A stretch of 64,000 nucleotides of DNA, taken from NCBI GenBank assembly GCA_904066235.2, contig CAJFCV020000004.1:10416001-10480000 (forward strand), in the 5' to 3' direction. The notes under the pieces are model-generated. The model worked only from the letters and a program-made list of their open reading frames with translations. It made no database searches and was not told the origin of the DNA. Numbering within the stretch: the stretch's first letter is position 1; each line of letters begins with the position of its first letter. The stretch is from Bursaphelenchus xylophilus (lineage: Eukaryota > Nematoda > Chromadorea > Rhabditida > Aphelenchoididae). This document shows, piece after piece, positions 1-11,514 of this stretch. The position numbers and the translations under genes were made by a program.

Positions 1-200
1 TATATAAAAAAAGAAGACTTGTTTGCTACTCCGTTGGCAACATGACTGGTGTGAGTTCGGCGATATGCACAGTAAGAAAATGAAAGTTAACTTTTCCTTT
101 ACCGTGCAATAAACTTTTTTCGGCTCGTTTCACCCTGATTTTTTGGCACAGTGAAAACGCAAAACATCAGTTCAGAGACAGGACCAGTAAACACCCATAA
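1..200. repeat. TIR-C-like repeat remnant
   Basis: The motif tttaccgtgcaataaact followed by ggctcgtttcaccctgattt and a cacagtg box matches the interior of the TIR-C repeats near 6.1, 32.1, 46.9 and 60.5 kb. The ends are not clear here. It lies in the 5' flank of the bZIP gene. Confidence 0.45.
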
Positions 201-354
201 GCCACTTTTCTGTTTTGCAAGTGTTGGTCAAGTCCAACTCAACGTTTCTCTGTTGAAAATTTTCCAAACTTGTCCTTTTCGTCGTTTCCTCGTTTAGCTT
301 CACTAATTCCCGTTGAAAAACAACCATTTTTCAGACACAACAACTCCCCGAAAA

Positions 355-1415
355 ATGTGGTCATCGCTAGATTGCAACAACAACCCCGGCAACTACACTC
401 CTGGCATGAACTGGAGCGGCTTCAATTACATGAACAAAGAAGAGGTTTGGGAAACTTTTTGAACGCATTTATTCCAAAAATATCATGGGTTTTGTTTTCA
501 GTGGAACTCCAAACAGCTCCTCGACACCATGAGTGCAAATGCCATTTCGTTGTTCGTGAACACGTCGCCAAACTCGTCAACTGCGAGTGAATTTTCGCCG
601 CCAATCCGCAAAAAGAAGAAGCCTTGTCCTGTTCCGGCAGAGAAGAAGGATGATGTAAGTTGGAGGGGTTAGAGCAATTCATAGAAGCGATGTTTTCTTT
701 TCATATCTTGTAGCATGGCTGGCCGATAGATAAAGGAAAGAACGCTTACAGAGTTTCGGAAAAAAGCACTTTCGTGAACTGATATAATGCCAAAAATTAA
801 AGGAAGCGTCCGCAAAAATCAGAGAAAAACTGAGCGCCGGACTTTGGGTACCTCTTCTGTGACCTATTCGCCGTCCCCTAGCGAGCAAAGGATTAAGAAA
901 ATTGAGGATAAAGTTAAGAGAAAACCGCATTTTCTTGCTATCTCGCTGTAAATTATGCCTTCTAAAACAAGATTTCCTTCTGAAAAACGCGATCTAAAAA
1001 TCTTCCAGTACCCAAACAAACATATATAGGCCTCCAAAATAAGCTTCGGTTCAAGCTCTTACCCCTCACTTTCAGGCCTATGTCCAACGTCGCCAAAAGA
1101 ACAACCTCTCAGCTCAAAAGTCAAGGGAAGAGCGACGAAGGCGGGAGCAAGAAAAGGATACCCGGATTAAAGTAAGCATTTCTCCACAAATTTTTCTCTT
1201 ATAATAAGGCACTTATACAAACTCACCCTTTTCAGGAACTCGAGACCCAATGTGCCTATCTTTGTCATCAGAACACACTGCTTCAGGCAGAATTGGCAAA
1301 GATGCGAATGGTCCAGCAATATAATTCCATGCAGTCCACAAACTCCACAATGAACAGTAGTATGAACTCGACAGGGGCGTCTGTGGCGCCTTTCGTGGAT
1401 CCGTCTTGGTCTTGA
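355..1415 (+). CDS. bZIP transcription factor, four exons
   Basis: Exons 355-444, 502-654, 1076-1171 and 1236-1415 join in frame to a 172-residue protein. Every intron has a GT donor and a TTTCAG or TTCAG acceptor. Residues 82-113 hold a basic region with the bZIP signature N-x7-R (NNLSAQKSR), and exon 4 continues it with a zipper: Leu115, Leu122, Leu129 and Met136 at exact seven-residue spacing from the basic-region Arg98. The NN..A.KSR basic box resembles the C/EBP and PAR/CES-2 type. The N-terminal 80 residues are rich in Asn, Ser and Met with a Lys/Arg patch (IRKKKK), and the C-terminus is Ser/Asn/Met-rich. Expected role: sequence-specific nuclear DNA binding as a dimer. A TTTTTCAG about 20 bases before the ATG could be a trans-splice acceptor. 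DNA-binding family is seen directly; the subfamily is a guess. Confidence 0.88.
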
Positions 1416-1555
1416 AGTTGTAAATGGTTTTCTAGGAGTCTTGAAGCCGGGGATCGTTTCTTGAAAACACTCCAATTCATGACTCCTGCAGTAAATTGCA
1501 TAATTCACCGTCTAGTTTTTGTCAATTCGATTTTTTCAAGCCACTTATTTTTTAC

Positions 1556-1687
1556 TATCAGTCTGGCGGGAAAATAATGAACACAATCGCCGATTGCGTT
1601 TCTGGGATGGAAAGCAATTTAATTTTACCGCAACAAAATTCATTTTCTCGCCGATAGAGTGCTCATTATTTTCCCGACAGTCTGATA
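1556..1687. mobile_element. TIR-A element
   Basis: Starts tatcagtctggcgggaaaat, ends attattttcccgacagtctg plus ata; the ends are inverted copies of each other. Short non-autonomous element in the 3' flank of the bZIP gene. Confidence 0.85.
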
Positions 1688-1961
1688 TCTTTGTCCTTCC
1701 CATTATTGCATAATTTCTCAACTTGGTCTCAAACATATGGGTAACACTCCCTACCTCTTCCTGAATCGTTGTACCTCTTCCATTGCTCAGATATATAACC
1801 ATTGCCATTGACTTTTCATAACATATTACCTCATGGAAATCGCTGGAATAAACGTTTTTCGCCGAATTACACTACTTGAAATTTACCATGATTTACCGCA
1901 AGGTAATCCTTTAGAAGCCATGTGAATCGTGTTCACAACACACTGAATTTCTGAGCCATTG

Positions 1962-2115
1962 TCAGTCTGTCGGGAAAATAATGAAACATGTCGCTGCGCC
2001 GGTCGCGTCGTTATAAAGAAAGCAATTTGATTTTGTTGCGACGCAATTGATTTTCTCAGCGACGATGCGATTTTCGATGCAACAGAGTGCTCATTATTTT
2101 CCCGACACACTGATA
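1962..2115. mobile_element. TIR-A element
   Basis: Inverted ends tcagtctgtcgggaaaataa and ttattttcccgacacactga. The interior is in the cgctgcgcc...cgatgcgattttcgatgcaa orientation. Confidence 0.85.
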
Positions 2116-3400
2116 TTGTTAAGAATCGAATAAAATACGTCATCGAATTTCATAATGATATTATTTCTTAGGAAGCAAACGTAAAACCCATCTGACTCAT
2201 ACAATATAAATACTGCGCTTTTTTCCCCATGGTCCAGCCTTACTCTTCTCTGGGTGATCTCGGTTTGTAGCTTAGCATCTTCTTCTTTACTTCGGAGGTA
2301 AATTTAAAAGCTTCCCTGTTACTTTCATTCTCAGTATCATCAGTTACACTAGCTGAACAACTCTGATTTGATTCCTGATTTGTAATTACAACAGACTCTT
2401 TCGAATGGCATATGATCAGCCAATTGTTACAGGGTAAGTTTTAAACATGGTGGACAGTCTTTCTTGGACATAATTTTGTTTTTTCGCCTTGAGGGGGAAG
2501 ACGCTTGAGATTCGGTCGCCGTCAAAATGCAGTGTGCATTTTGAAGGCGCTAAACGACTTTTTCAACCTAGTTTACACCAAGGCTTGAGCAAAATTAAAA
2601 AAGCCCCGGACCGGCCTGATCACTTCGGCCCGCGAGCCGTTAAACGCGAAAAATCTTCTTTATTCCATTGAGGGGTATTCTGCAAAACGCAAATAAAGAA
2701 TTTGAATTTACAAGTGATATACTCGCGCGGCGCTCAGATTTTCCTTGCATTTTTTACACACTGCGGGCAGGTCCACATATGTGCCTCTGGCGGAAAGCAC
2801 CGATTTTTTTGAAAGCAGTACCTCGCGTGGAAACATGTTTCAAAAACGTCTTGGTGGTTTCTGCAATGGGTACGGCAAAGAACCTCTCATAGCGCTTGCC
2901 GATTCAGACAAGACCTGATACGATGTGACCTGCTAAAATGCGATTTACTTTTAGCTCCCCTCCTCCACCTCCACCGACTTCAACGTCCCAGGAAAATCGA
3001 TATGAACGTGATCCGTACGACCTAAATTGCCCATGGGGGTTTATTCTATGCAATTGTTTTAGAGAATTCTTTTGTCATTAAAATACCGTTGTTAATTTAA
3101 CTCATTGTACAAATCAAGTACAAACTTCTTTGCTATTTTACGTTGAAATAAACCAATTTAAAACTCTTAACCGCCTAACCTTTCACTTCAAACAAAAAGA
3201 GAGAAACCCAAATAGTTTTTTTTCAAACGTATGACTCACCTCTTCAACATTTGTTATTTCCCCCAAATTATTTCCGTCCCGTTGAAATAACGCTGTAAAC
3301 AGGAGAAAAGGTGGTTTCAAAATGGGGAAATAAGGAGAATTCATGCAGTAAAAGCAAGTCCATCACCTGATTGGGGTTCTTTTCGGGAAGCCTATTGATT

Positions 3401-3545
3401 ATCAGCCTGTCGGAAAAATAATGTATATTTGTGGCGCTGTGGCATCGTCTATCACCGCTTTGCAATGACTAGCCGCAGCTGGAGACTTGGTGCGGAACTG
3501 TGAGGAGGCGATGCATAAAACCACATTATTTTTCCGACAGACTGA
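3401..3545. mobile_element. TIR-A element
   Basis: Inverted ends atcagcctgtcggaaaaata and attatttttccgacagactg. Confidence 0.8.
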
Positions 3546-3640
3546 AATTAAACTCTTCTTAAATTTTACATCTTTTTATCAGACAAAGCTAACTTACCAA
3601 ATCGCATTCCTCGTTGTCAGATCTTTGTACTTTATAAATT

Positions 3641-3792
3641 GGTTTGTCGGGAAAATAATGAGCACGCTGTCGCACTGCGTCACCACCGAGGGAATGAATT
3701 GCGTCAGAGTGAAAATCAGTCAAATTAATTTTCACATTGGCGACGAAATTAGCGAAGAGACATTGTGCTCACTATTTTCCCGACAGACTCAT
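3641..3792. mobile_element. TIR-A element
   Basis: Inverted ends ggtttgtcgggaaaataatg and cactattttcccgacagact; less than 100 bases after the previous copy. Confidence 0.85.
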
Positions 3793-3906
3793 ATTATTTA
3801 TGGCGATGCGAATTGCTATTCACTTGCTTTTTTTCTTCTAGTTTTACGCCAAATTTCACCGACCGCTTTTAAAGGGATTCCCTCTGTGAACGTCGTTTGC
3901 CACAAC

Positions 3907-4045
3907 GGTATGTCGGGAAAATAATGGGCCCTCTGCGGCATCGAAAGTCGCATCGCCGCCGGGGAAACGGATCGCGTCAAAATCAAACTGCTTTTCACTT
4001 CGGAAACACGATAGAGAGGGCCATTATTTTCCCGACAGCCCGATA
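3907..4045. mobile_element. TIR-A element
   Basis: Inverted ends ggtatgtcgggaaaataatg and cattattttcccgacagccc. It lies immediately upstream of the Cys-rich gene. Confidence 0.85.
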
Positions 4046-4145
4046 GTTGGTACATTGACCGTGTATGTTCATGCGTTCACCTCACAAAGTTCATTTTTAC
4101 AAGTCATCACTTGTTTCAGAGAAGATTCGATTCAAAAAAATCAAG

Positions 4146-4461
4146 ATGAACTCCTCGTACACCCAAGAGTCCTCGCACTATTACAAAGACGGTGTTTACC
4201 GCGACAGTCAAGGCCGTGTGACCTACCCACCTACCGTTTACTATAATGACAGACATTACAAGCCTGGGTAAGCACTTATTAAAGTATTTGGACCTTTTTA
4301 GCCATGGTCCGACGTATTATGTCCGAGAAGACGTCAGATACGACGAGCACGGTCGTCCGATCGTCTATCGACGTGGAGTCGACAACGGTGGCTGCAGATT
4401 CTGGCCAATCTGCTGCTGTTTTCCCTGCATTCCCTGCTGTTTTCCCGTGTGTACAGATTAA
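4146..4461 (+). CDS. Small Tyr-rich protein with Cys-rich tail
   Basis: Two exons, 4146-4267 and 4302-4461, with a 34-base intron (GTAAG...TTTTTAG) splitting a Gly codon, give 93 residues. The N-terminal two thirds are hydrophilic and rich in Tyr, Arg, Asp and His, with no signal peptide. The C-terminus is an unusual run of Cys, Phe, Pro and Ile (WPICCCFPCIPCCFPVC). Such Cys/hydrophobic tails are known in small membrane-attached or palmitoylated proteins, so peripheral membrane attachment is possible; I do not recognise the family. The start is the first ATG after a TTGTTTCAG at about 4119, a likely trans-splice acceptor. An AATAAA lies at 4517-4522. The next gene is convergent, its stop codon about 107 bases away. 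Confidence 0.75.
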
Positions 4462-4567
4462 AAGTCTTTATTTCGAACTAAGTATTTTGCAAATGCTAGA
4501 GTCACATGCGATTAAAAATAAACTTGATTATTAATTGGCGATTCACCGATTCGACCGGTAGAGGGAT

Positions 4568-5620
4568 TTACATAAGCTTGTAGAAGAACATCAAGGCAGC
4601 TGTGGACATGGTGATTAATGGCAGGCTGAAGGAGGTCTGAGAAACTCCATTGAGGCCGATCACTAAAATAAGGTTGCATTGGTTGGGTTCATAAAAAAAT
4701 TTGCTCTGTTAGCTCAAAAGTCCCAAAAGCTAGAATTGCAAAACTAAAAATTTCCTTGAACTAAACGTTCCCCCTAAAAAAGCTTCCAGAAAATATCGCC
4801 AACGTTTTTAACGTGGATCTAAGGCACTCTACAGAGTTTGTCGTCTTCACATTGCGCCTTACGTCAGGCCTCCAGAAGACCTTAATTGGCAGCTTGCTCC
4901 TGTGAAGGCCTAGCTTGCAAAAAGTGAAACTATCAGTCCGTCCGCAAAAAGAAGCTTTTGAGATGCGCCTATTTGACCCTACTATGCCCCTGATTTCGAC
5001 TAAGCAGAAATGCCGGATTTGCCAACTTTCCCCGGAGGACTATCCCTATTTCGACTTACAATTGAAGACCGTCTTGAAGGCGGGGGAAATGTTCTCAATC
5101 TGCTGTCGCTGTTCTGGAGTCAAGCTTCCGACCATCCGTGTGATCTTGGCGGTAGTGGAGACTTTGTTGTTTCCGTCATCAAGAATCAAGGGGACAATCT
5201 TAAAGTTTCAATATTGGCCCAAAATATATTCAAAAAATGTTTTTTTCTTTTGAAATGCGACTTACATTTCTCAAAGCGCTGCCCACAGTACTGTCAACCT
5301 TTCCGCTGCTGACCAAAAAGTTCAGCGCAAAGTCGACGAACCTTCGGAACAAGCCCTTGTCGGCCTGTGGAAGTTCGTCAATGTTCTCGTTCAAGACATT
5401 GTTGAAGGTCTGACGATCACGTCCAGTGAGTTGGTTGAGGAATTGCGGCGCTTTGTCCTTAACAATCGCTAAAAGAACAAAGAATGTGTTACTGTAAATT
5501 TATGCCTCGCTTACGCAATAACTCAGCCAATCCGACGCCAAAGGGGTTTGTTTCGGCCTGAACATTTTGTGCAACGAGAATGCTGCCAATCACGGCCAAA
5601 GAAAACCACATAAACCGCAT
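4568..5620 (-). CDS. Secreted protein with hydrophobic C-terminal tail
   Basis: Four minus-strand exons, 5620-5515, 5468-5266, 5198-5060 and 4662-4568, join in phase to 180 residues. Residues 1-22 (MRFMWFSLAVIGSILVAQNV then QA) are a signal peptide. The mature part is predicted mostly helical and hydrophilic, without cysteines; it contains a stretch ending TPEQRQQIENISPAFKTVF. The last exon ends in a hydrophobic segment (SLPLITMSTAALMFFYKLM) after small polar residues, the layout of a GPI-anchor signal. Exon 3 could also read through its donor to a stop after five codons, giving a shorter form without the tail. Family not recognised; it loosely resembles small helical secreted nematode proteins. 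A TTTTTTTAG sits five bases before the ATG. Confidence 0.8.
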
Positions 5621-6059
5621 GATTCTAAAAAAATTTCACAGTATTTTTTAATTAAAGTTTCTCGAAGATTGCGTTAAAGCGATTAGAACCCCTAATGGTT
5701 AGGTCAACTGTTCTTACCAAAGTAAAATCAGAATTTGATCGAAAAAACATCCGTCGCTGCTTTTATGGGTAAACAGAGACATAAACAAGACTAAACCTTA
5801 ATTGATGAACGGCTGGATTCCGTTGCAGATGTAATAAAATAGTACAGATAGCAGAAATACGGCCCATACAACGAACTACTAGAGAAACGCTCAAACTAGA
5901 GAAAAGCTCAAACATCAGCGGCCCGATGTAACTTTTTTGGCTAGAAAACAGTTCCGGGTATTGCTATCACAAAACAAACGCAAGTCCTATCACAAAAACA
6001 AACGCAACTTCGAAAAATCAAGCCAAATATACAATTTATTTGTAATACTAAAATACTAG

Positions 6060-6255
6060 GCCGTCCGCGGAGTCGCTAGAGTGATTTTTGCGACATACAC
6101 TGCACAAAAAGAAAAGTTTACCTTGCACTGTTGCACTGTGCAATTTCCGGTTTTTTTCACCGTGCAATAGGCTTTTAGGGCTGTCGCTGGCACCCTGACC
6201 ATTCTTGTACAGCGCCGTCGAGATCACCCCAGCGACTTTTCAAACGAACCGTTAT
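6060..6255. mobile_element. TIR-C family element
   Basis: Begins ggccgtccgcggagtcgct and contains the family core: ttgcactgtgcaa, then accgtgcaataggcttttag, then ggctgtcgctggcaccctga, ending near ccagcgacttttcaaacgaa. The inverted ends are degenerate. Same core as the copies near 32.1 and 60.5 kb. Confidence 0.55.
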
Positions 6256-7494
6256 CTTCCACTGAGGCTTATGTGTGGGCTTCGCGGTTCCTAATACACA
6301 TATAGTAGATCCTATGGTATGGACGGTATGGAGATGGAACCCAAAAAAAAGCATAAACTCAACAGTTGGGCGCTGCATAACGCAGTGAAGCTAAGGCTTA
6401 CGCTAGGCTTAGGATTAACCCTGCAATAATCTTTCTTTTGGGCCTAGGGTTTCTGGCGTCCGCAAGATTTTTAGCCAACAGCCAGCTTGTTAGAGAATGC
6501 TAAAAATTGGAAACACTTGGCATTTTTTTGAAAGGATAAACTTCATGCCCATTCTTGACGTAGAGGATGATGTTTCCTCAAAAAAATTAGTGTCTTCACG
6601 CAAAACTGGCAAAGATATAGGTTTTCCCATGTTCTCTAGGCCACAAGCCGGCAAAGCGCAAGCTAAAATTTAAAATTTTCATGCACTTTCCCGTCGCACT
6701 TGAAAAGACTTCCCTTGACTACTAGCCGCACCAATAAAGCCTTAAATTTGAATCCATGCGCCTGCACAGTGCGAAAACAAGTCAAGATTTTTCGACTCGC
6801 CTAGCACCACTTCCCAAACAGTCATCCCACTCATTCTGGCCCAAAAACCTCCTCAACCCAAACATCACCCAACCTCGGCTTGTTTACCGAACGAACCACC
6901 CCTCCTGCCGAACAGGATCCGAGAGTTTTGATCGGCATTTCGAACGCAAGGACAGACACGTAAAAAACGGCCCCAAAAAACAAAAACAAACCCTATTTTT
7001 CGAAATGGATTTTGCTCCGCATAACATAAAAAAATACCGATAAACCCGAGAACCACATAAAAAGAAAAAGTGGCGGTAACCTTGAGATTTTAAAGCATTT
7101 TCACCCGTGTTTACTTCCAGGAACAGCATCGAGGGCATTCATGCGGGAAAATGGTATGAGTAATAAGCAAAGTTGTTTGTTGTATGTATAGAAATGAGTT
7201 AACGGTGATCAAAGGGGACAAAGAAGTCAAGGCGCTGATAGGGGTGGTATGACAAATAAATAATTATTTTTGATGACATAGAGTACTGCTATATTTTTGT
7301 CATATAATTGGCAGACTGTTTTAGCCGCTGTACAGCGCTTTTCGCTTTTTTCCTTTTTTCTCGCCATCGCCATACAGCGCAAATCCCAAAAAGCTGTGAG
7401 CATAGGCAAATGCACACGCAAAATCCCGGCGGCGCTATTCTAGAACCATTTTTTCCGCCTAGCGATTAAAAGTTTACCCATTTTAAAGAAAGAT

Positions 7495-7649
7495 TATCAG
7501 TCTGTCGGGAAAATAATGGGCATAATGTTGTTGTGCCAACCGTGTCGCTGAAATGGAAATCCACTCGACTTTGATGCGACACAATTCATTTCTCGGCGAC
7601 ATGAGATTTTCGACACGGCAGAATGCTCATTATTTTCCCGACGGACTGG
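7495..7649. mobile_element. TIR-A element
   Basis: Inverted ends tatcagtctgtcgggaaaat and attattttcccgacggactg. Confidence 0.85.
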
Positions 7650-7899
7650 CGGTAAAACCGTCGGCAGTTTTGACAAAAGCGGCCGTAGATTACGTTGCTT
7701 TATAAACCTTATAAATTCCAAAAACTAAGTGCACTTTTAACTAACTGGCTGTCCAAAACACGGATCCATAGTTAGCCAATACACTCAGAATATCTTTCTC
7801 TAAATGAATTACACATACTAAATAAAGATGTGCCACTTGCACAAAACATCCGATCTTTAAACGCTAAGTAAGGGAAACCCGTCTGCGGAGTTCTTGACC

Positions 7900-8043
7900 A
7901 TGCCAGAGAATGAAGTAGATGCAGAAAACCTCAGCATAAAAACCCAAGAAGTGCAAGGAATGATGTTCCCTGAGCAATACGTCATTCCGGAACACATGTG
8001 GCATATGAAGAGAAAAACATGTTCGGTTTCACAACTGCTGTGA
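7900..8043 (+). CDS. Short ORF, 47 residues, unknown
   Basis: ATG to TGA gives 47 residues starting MPENEVDAENLSIKTQEVQG, with an acidic N-terminal half and a His/Met/Lys-rich second half. No domain is recognised. It could be a small protein, one exon of a larger gene with the ORF at 8273-8404, or the remnant of one. Confidence rests only on the protein-like composition. Confidence 0.25.
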   Translation: MPENEVDAENLSIKTQEVQGMMFPEQYVIPEHMWHMKRKTCSVSQLL

Positions 8044-8272
8044 AAGAGGAAGCTGTTTGTCACCTGTGATCATTCCCGTTTCTATAAATTCGATCCGACG
8101 GCTTGATATCAAAAATGAAATAAGACCGATCAAGACCGCTCTGGACCAAAATACATACCAACACAATAGTTTTGAGAATTGTCATCCCTCATAGAACCAG
8201 TGTTACCTTAATAACTGACTTTAACACCACACGCAAGATATTGCATTGAAAATACTGCCTGCTGATGTTAAA

Positions 8273-8404
8273 ATGGATATACCCTTTGAAACATTAGACG
8301 TGAAGCCGATTAAAACCGATAAGACGTACAGGAGCCCTAGATCTTATACCGGGCAGCGCTATGGCACAGGCGGGAGTACCACTTTGGTGGTGGAATCGAC
8401 GTAA
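8273..8404 (+). CDS. Short ORF, 43 residues, unknown
   Basis: The frame is open from 8225; the ATG at 8273 leads to a TAA at 8402-8404. The peptide starts MDIPFETLDVKPIKTDKTYR and continues through a Ser/Gly/Thr-rich end. It is basic and has no signal peptide. Composition looks coding, but no partner exon with compatible splice signals was identified. It could be the last exon of a gene or pseudogene that begins near 7900. Confidence 0.25.
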   Translation: MDIPFETLDVKPIKTDKTYRSPRSYTGQRYGTGGSTTLVVEST

Positions 8405-8839
8405 AAACAGCTGCGCTCATGTTTTTCATACCCAATTTTTCAATAGTGGAATGTCTCGGCTGTAGCTGTGTACCATATTTAATCTTTGATTTTTGGCGAA
8501 CATAATGACTTACAAATCTTCGCCTACGCCCGTGTTGTTCCTTGAGATAAACATAATTTTAAAATTTTGCGGTTAATTAAAAACTTACGGAAAAATTTCA
8601 AAATTGGGTGATCATAGCCACTCATTTCAGCGGAAAACACGAATGCTTAAATATGTGGTACCCAATAAAAGCCTTAAAAGTTTAATTGCAATGGTGCAGT
8701 CACACTTACCAAAGAACGGGATTGTTTTCCCACAAGTGGGTCGTATTAAAAAATGTCGACGATTTGTGGTTATTGTGGTATTCTCGTGGTATTTCTTTCT
8801 GATAATTTTCTTGTTACCTTGCTTTATTTGGCATTTGCC

Positions 8840-9230
8840 GGTTTGTCGGGAAGATAATGGCGGGAAGTCGCGCCTTGGAATCGCTCATCGTCACTCTGCG
8901 ACGCACGTCAAACTGAGGTAAGCTAAAACAGTCCGGTGAATGGATTGGCAATTTCCCAAAAAAGACGCGAAAAAACGTTTTGTCGGGGAAGAAATGGGGA
9001 ATTTTTGGGGCGAGAGAGTACGTTTTTGCGTGTCTTTTTTCTCTCTTTCTCAGGAAATCAAGACGAAATGTAAAAAACCGATAGCGAAGAGTCTATTCCG
9101 GTCACCGGACTCCTCAGTTTGACGTGAGACGGCAAGCCACAACTGGAGATTGGTGCGTGACTGCCCACTTCTTTCGACGTGACGAAACATTTTGCTGAGA
9201 CAACACGCCACTATTTTCCGGACAGATTGC
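8840..9230. mobile_element. TIR-A element interrupted by TIR-E
   Basis: Ends ggtttgtcgggaagataatg and ctattttccggacagattgc; the extra length is the TIR-E element at 8904-9126 inside it. Confidence 0.7.
8904..9126. mobile_element. TIR-E element
   Basis: Inverted ends cacgtcaaactgagg and cctcagtttgacgtg around about 220 bases. Also found at 17325, 25413 and 49919. Confidence 0.8.
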
Positions 9231-10801
9231 TAAACATGCCAAAATGGGGTAAGCCCATTTTGTACTGACACACTTTGCAAATCCACTTTTGTACTGAGAT
9301 TTGACGCCACAGAAAGACTAGAAGTCGGGAACTTCTGTGCCTATCTTTTTATTTTTTTTTCTGTTTCTTCGGCCGATTTACTTGTATTATAAATTTGCGG
9401 ATTTTATCATGTGAGCTCTCGAAGAACTCCCGTAGCAAGTCTTAATATCAAAAATCTTTCAGAGCATCACTTTTTATTTCATTACAGTGCTTCTCAGTAT
9501 TCGGGCCACATGTTCTATTGCACCGTTTGAGCCGCTAATTATACGCTTTGAAAATCTTTAATTCTTGCTTTAAAAACATTTCATGACGTTCGAAACCGCA
9601 TTTTCAAAATATTTTGCAGATCATAAATGTGGTCTTACTTATGTCACCAAAGGGAATGTAAAATTAAGTGCGTGTCTGTAATTAGAATCTAACAATAAAA
9701 AACACAATAGTATCACTACGGTGTGCTGGTCTCTCTGTAATTGCCCCCGATTCGAAACGGTCGAAATTAGAGCGTTTGAAAAATACGTATTCAAGTAAAT
9801 GGCTGTTGGTGCAATGTAGATGCGAATTAGATATCGTAAAGGACAGACACTGTGTCAATAATCGAAAAAATGGTCTGAAAAATAATGTGATCTATGGCAA
9901 GATGTGTTTACATGTTCCAGTGTTATATAATATTGTTTTACTGTGCTTAGTCTGTTCCAATACAGTGAAAGGAAGCATGAAGCCTTGGGACTTTTTTTTT
10001 GTACAGTACAAGCTGTCTATATTCATTCCCGCAAGTTCGAATTCTGAGGTTGTTGTTGTTATTCAATTGTTCGTGGACCAGACAAGCGGTTTAATTTTTT
10101 CTTTCAATAACCGGGCCATGAACCGCGCCTTGTTTATATGTTTTTAATGCCCGGCTCAGCAATCCTCTATGCGCTTGGCAAGCCCGATCAGAATAGCCTT
10201 GCTTTAGCAGGATGTCTGAGTATTCAGGGATAAAAAAGAATTTTAAAATTTGGCCCAAAATTAAAGAATTTATAGCCAATTCAAATCGGGCCACAAAATT
10301 GGTACACCCTGTAGAACAGCCCCGATTTCCTGGCTGGCCAATGTCTGAACGGCCATTTTGCTTCCAAAAATTTACACGACTTGGGCGATAGTTATGCTAA
10401 ATTTTCGCAAGACTTCAAGCAAAAAGCCGCCACCGTGTAGCGTATTTAATTTTACCTAAAAGTTCTTTGCCTTCTGCAAGTTGTTTAGGCTAGTCCACAA
10501 ACGTAGCTTTTTGGGCTTACAGCATGATGTTGAAAATGTATGTACTTTAATATCTGGAGAGCAAAGCACCCATTGTTGTTCAAGCTTTTCTACTATATTT
10601 GACCACAATCTGTTTACTCGGAGAAGTGCTCAAAGTGCGACAACGTTTCACCGAAGCTTTGTACAAATTTAAAGCGACAGTTTCCACAGTACCCCACAAA
10701 CTAACCGTTCTTCTATAAAAAACACCGTTTTTCCAAAATTATTCATGTATTTCGTTACGCGGACATAAACTTGTATGTTTAGCAGGGCTTGTGCATAATT
10801 A

Positions 10802-11119
10802 TTATACCATCTCGTCTTTGGAATTTAAGGCCACGCCGAAGAGCGCTATAATTTCCAGCGGAGGAACACTCAATTTGTTCGGATGCACTTTGCCGTCAAG
10901 TCCAAAGCGTTGGACTAGCTTATCGCAGACATGTGTTACGAACTGTTGTATGGCTGCGTTTTGTTCATAACAGTGTTCAGCGTCTTCTTCAATGTCCCGC
11001 TGTATATCTTGGTGCTTAGGGCGATTGTGGTACATCGAACCCGTCGTCCGTTCAACTCGCCGTTTTTCACAATATTCGTTGCGTTGGGCGTTGTGGATTT
11101 GATGTAGGTTTGCAGCCAT
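10802..11119 (-). CDS. Hypothetical 105-residue protein
   Basis: A single uninterrupted ORF on the minus strand from ATG (11119) to TAA (10802). The protein is hydrophilic and charged in its first half (many Arg, His, Glu, Asp and Gln), then has a helical amphipathic segment (QFVTHVCDKLVQRFG) and a short hydrophobic stretch (LEIIALFGVAL) near the end. No domain recognised, no signal peptide. It lies just outside the TIR-A copy at 11163-11303 and is divergent from the chemoreceptor at 11515. It may be a real small gene or a fragment of a retrocopy or transposon ORF. Confidence 0.4.
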   Translation of the reverse strand: MAANLHQIHNAQRNEYCEKRRVERTTGSMYHNRPKHQDIQRDIEEDAEHCYEQNAAIQQFVTHVCDKLVQRFGLDGKVHPNKLSVPPLEIIALFGVALNSKDEMV

Positions 11120-11162
11120 AAATTCATTTGCGGATACAAAATCTGTTTTTCTGATTATGCTT

Positions 11163-11303
11163 TAAGTCTGTCGGGAAAATAATGTCGCATCGAAAATCGC
11201 ATCGCCGAAGAGGAAATGAAACATGCCGCGGGAAAATCCAATTGCTTTTCACTACAGCGACGCGATTGGCGCAGCGACAATGTGCCCATTATTTTCCCGA
11301 CAG
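11163..11303. mobile_element. TIR-A element
   Basis: Inverted ends taagtctgtcgggaaaataa and ttattttcccgacag; lies between the minus-strand ORF and the receptor exon at 11515. Confidence 0.8.
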
Positions 11304-11514
11304 AAAATATAAAAATTTTTTTTGGACGGAGGGCTTTTAGGGTTAAGTATTTCTCTAACAAACTAGAGGCTTGAAGGTTGGGAAAGCTCGAAGACGCCCG
11401 TAAAAAAGCTTGAATCGGAGATATGTGGTTCTAGCAGTTATCATATTTCGTTCAATTATCATATTCAACTTGGCTCAAGCTTTAACTTTTTCCAAAAAAA
11501 ATTCCAATTTTCAG

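Larger units (their letters stand above)
1416..4118. other. Intergenic stretch with TIR-A copies
   Basis: No supported gene lies between the bZIP gene and the Cys-rich gene. The stretch holds five TIR-A elements (1556-1687, 1962-2115, 3401-3545, 3641-3792, 3907-4045). A TIR-B-like end (aaaatctgagcgccgcgcga on the minus strand) sits near 2700-2750. The two short ORFs at 2489-2892 overlap this repeat and show no domain. Confidence 0.6.
5621..7899. other. Intergenic stretch, mostly repeats
   Basis: No convincing gene. It contains a TIR-C-like repeat at about 6060-6255 and one TIR-A copy (7495-7649). The ORF at 6756-7043 is Lys/Asn/Pro-rich with no domain and no splice context, and I do not call it. 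Confidence 0.5.
8405..10801. other. Intergenic stretch with a nested repeat
   Basis: It contains the TIR-A copy at 8840-9230, which carries a TIR-E element. From 9240 to 10800 I see AT-rich sequence with short ORFs and no splice-consistent exons. No chemoreceptor first exon could be found here for the gene starting at 11515. Confidence 0.45.

Noticed and set aside
2489..2892. Two adjacent short ORFs
   Set aside because: They overlap a TIR-B-like end and no protein features are visible.
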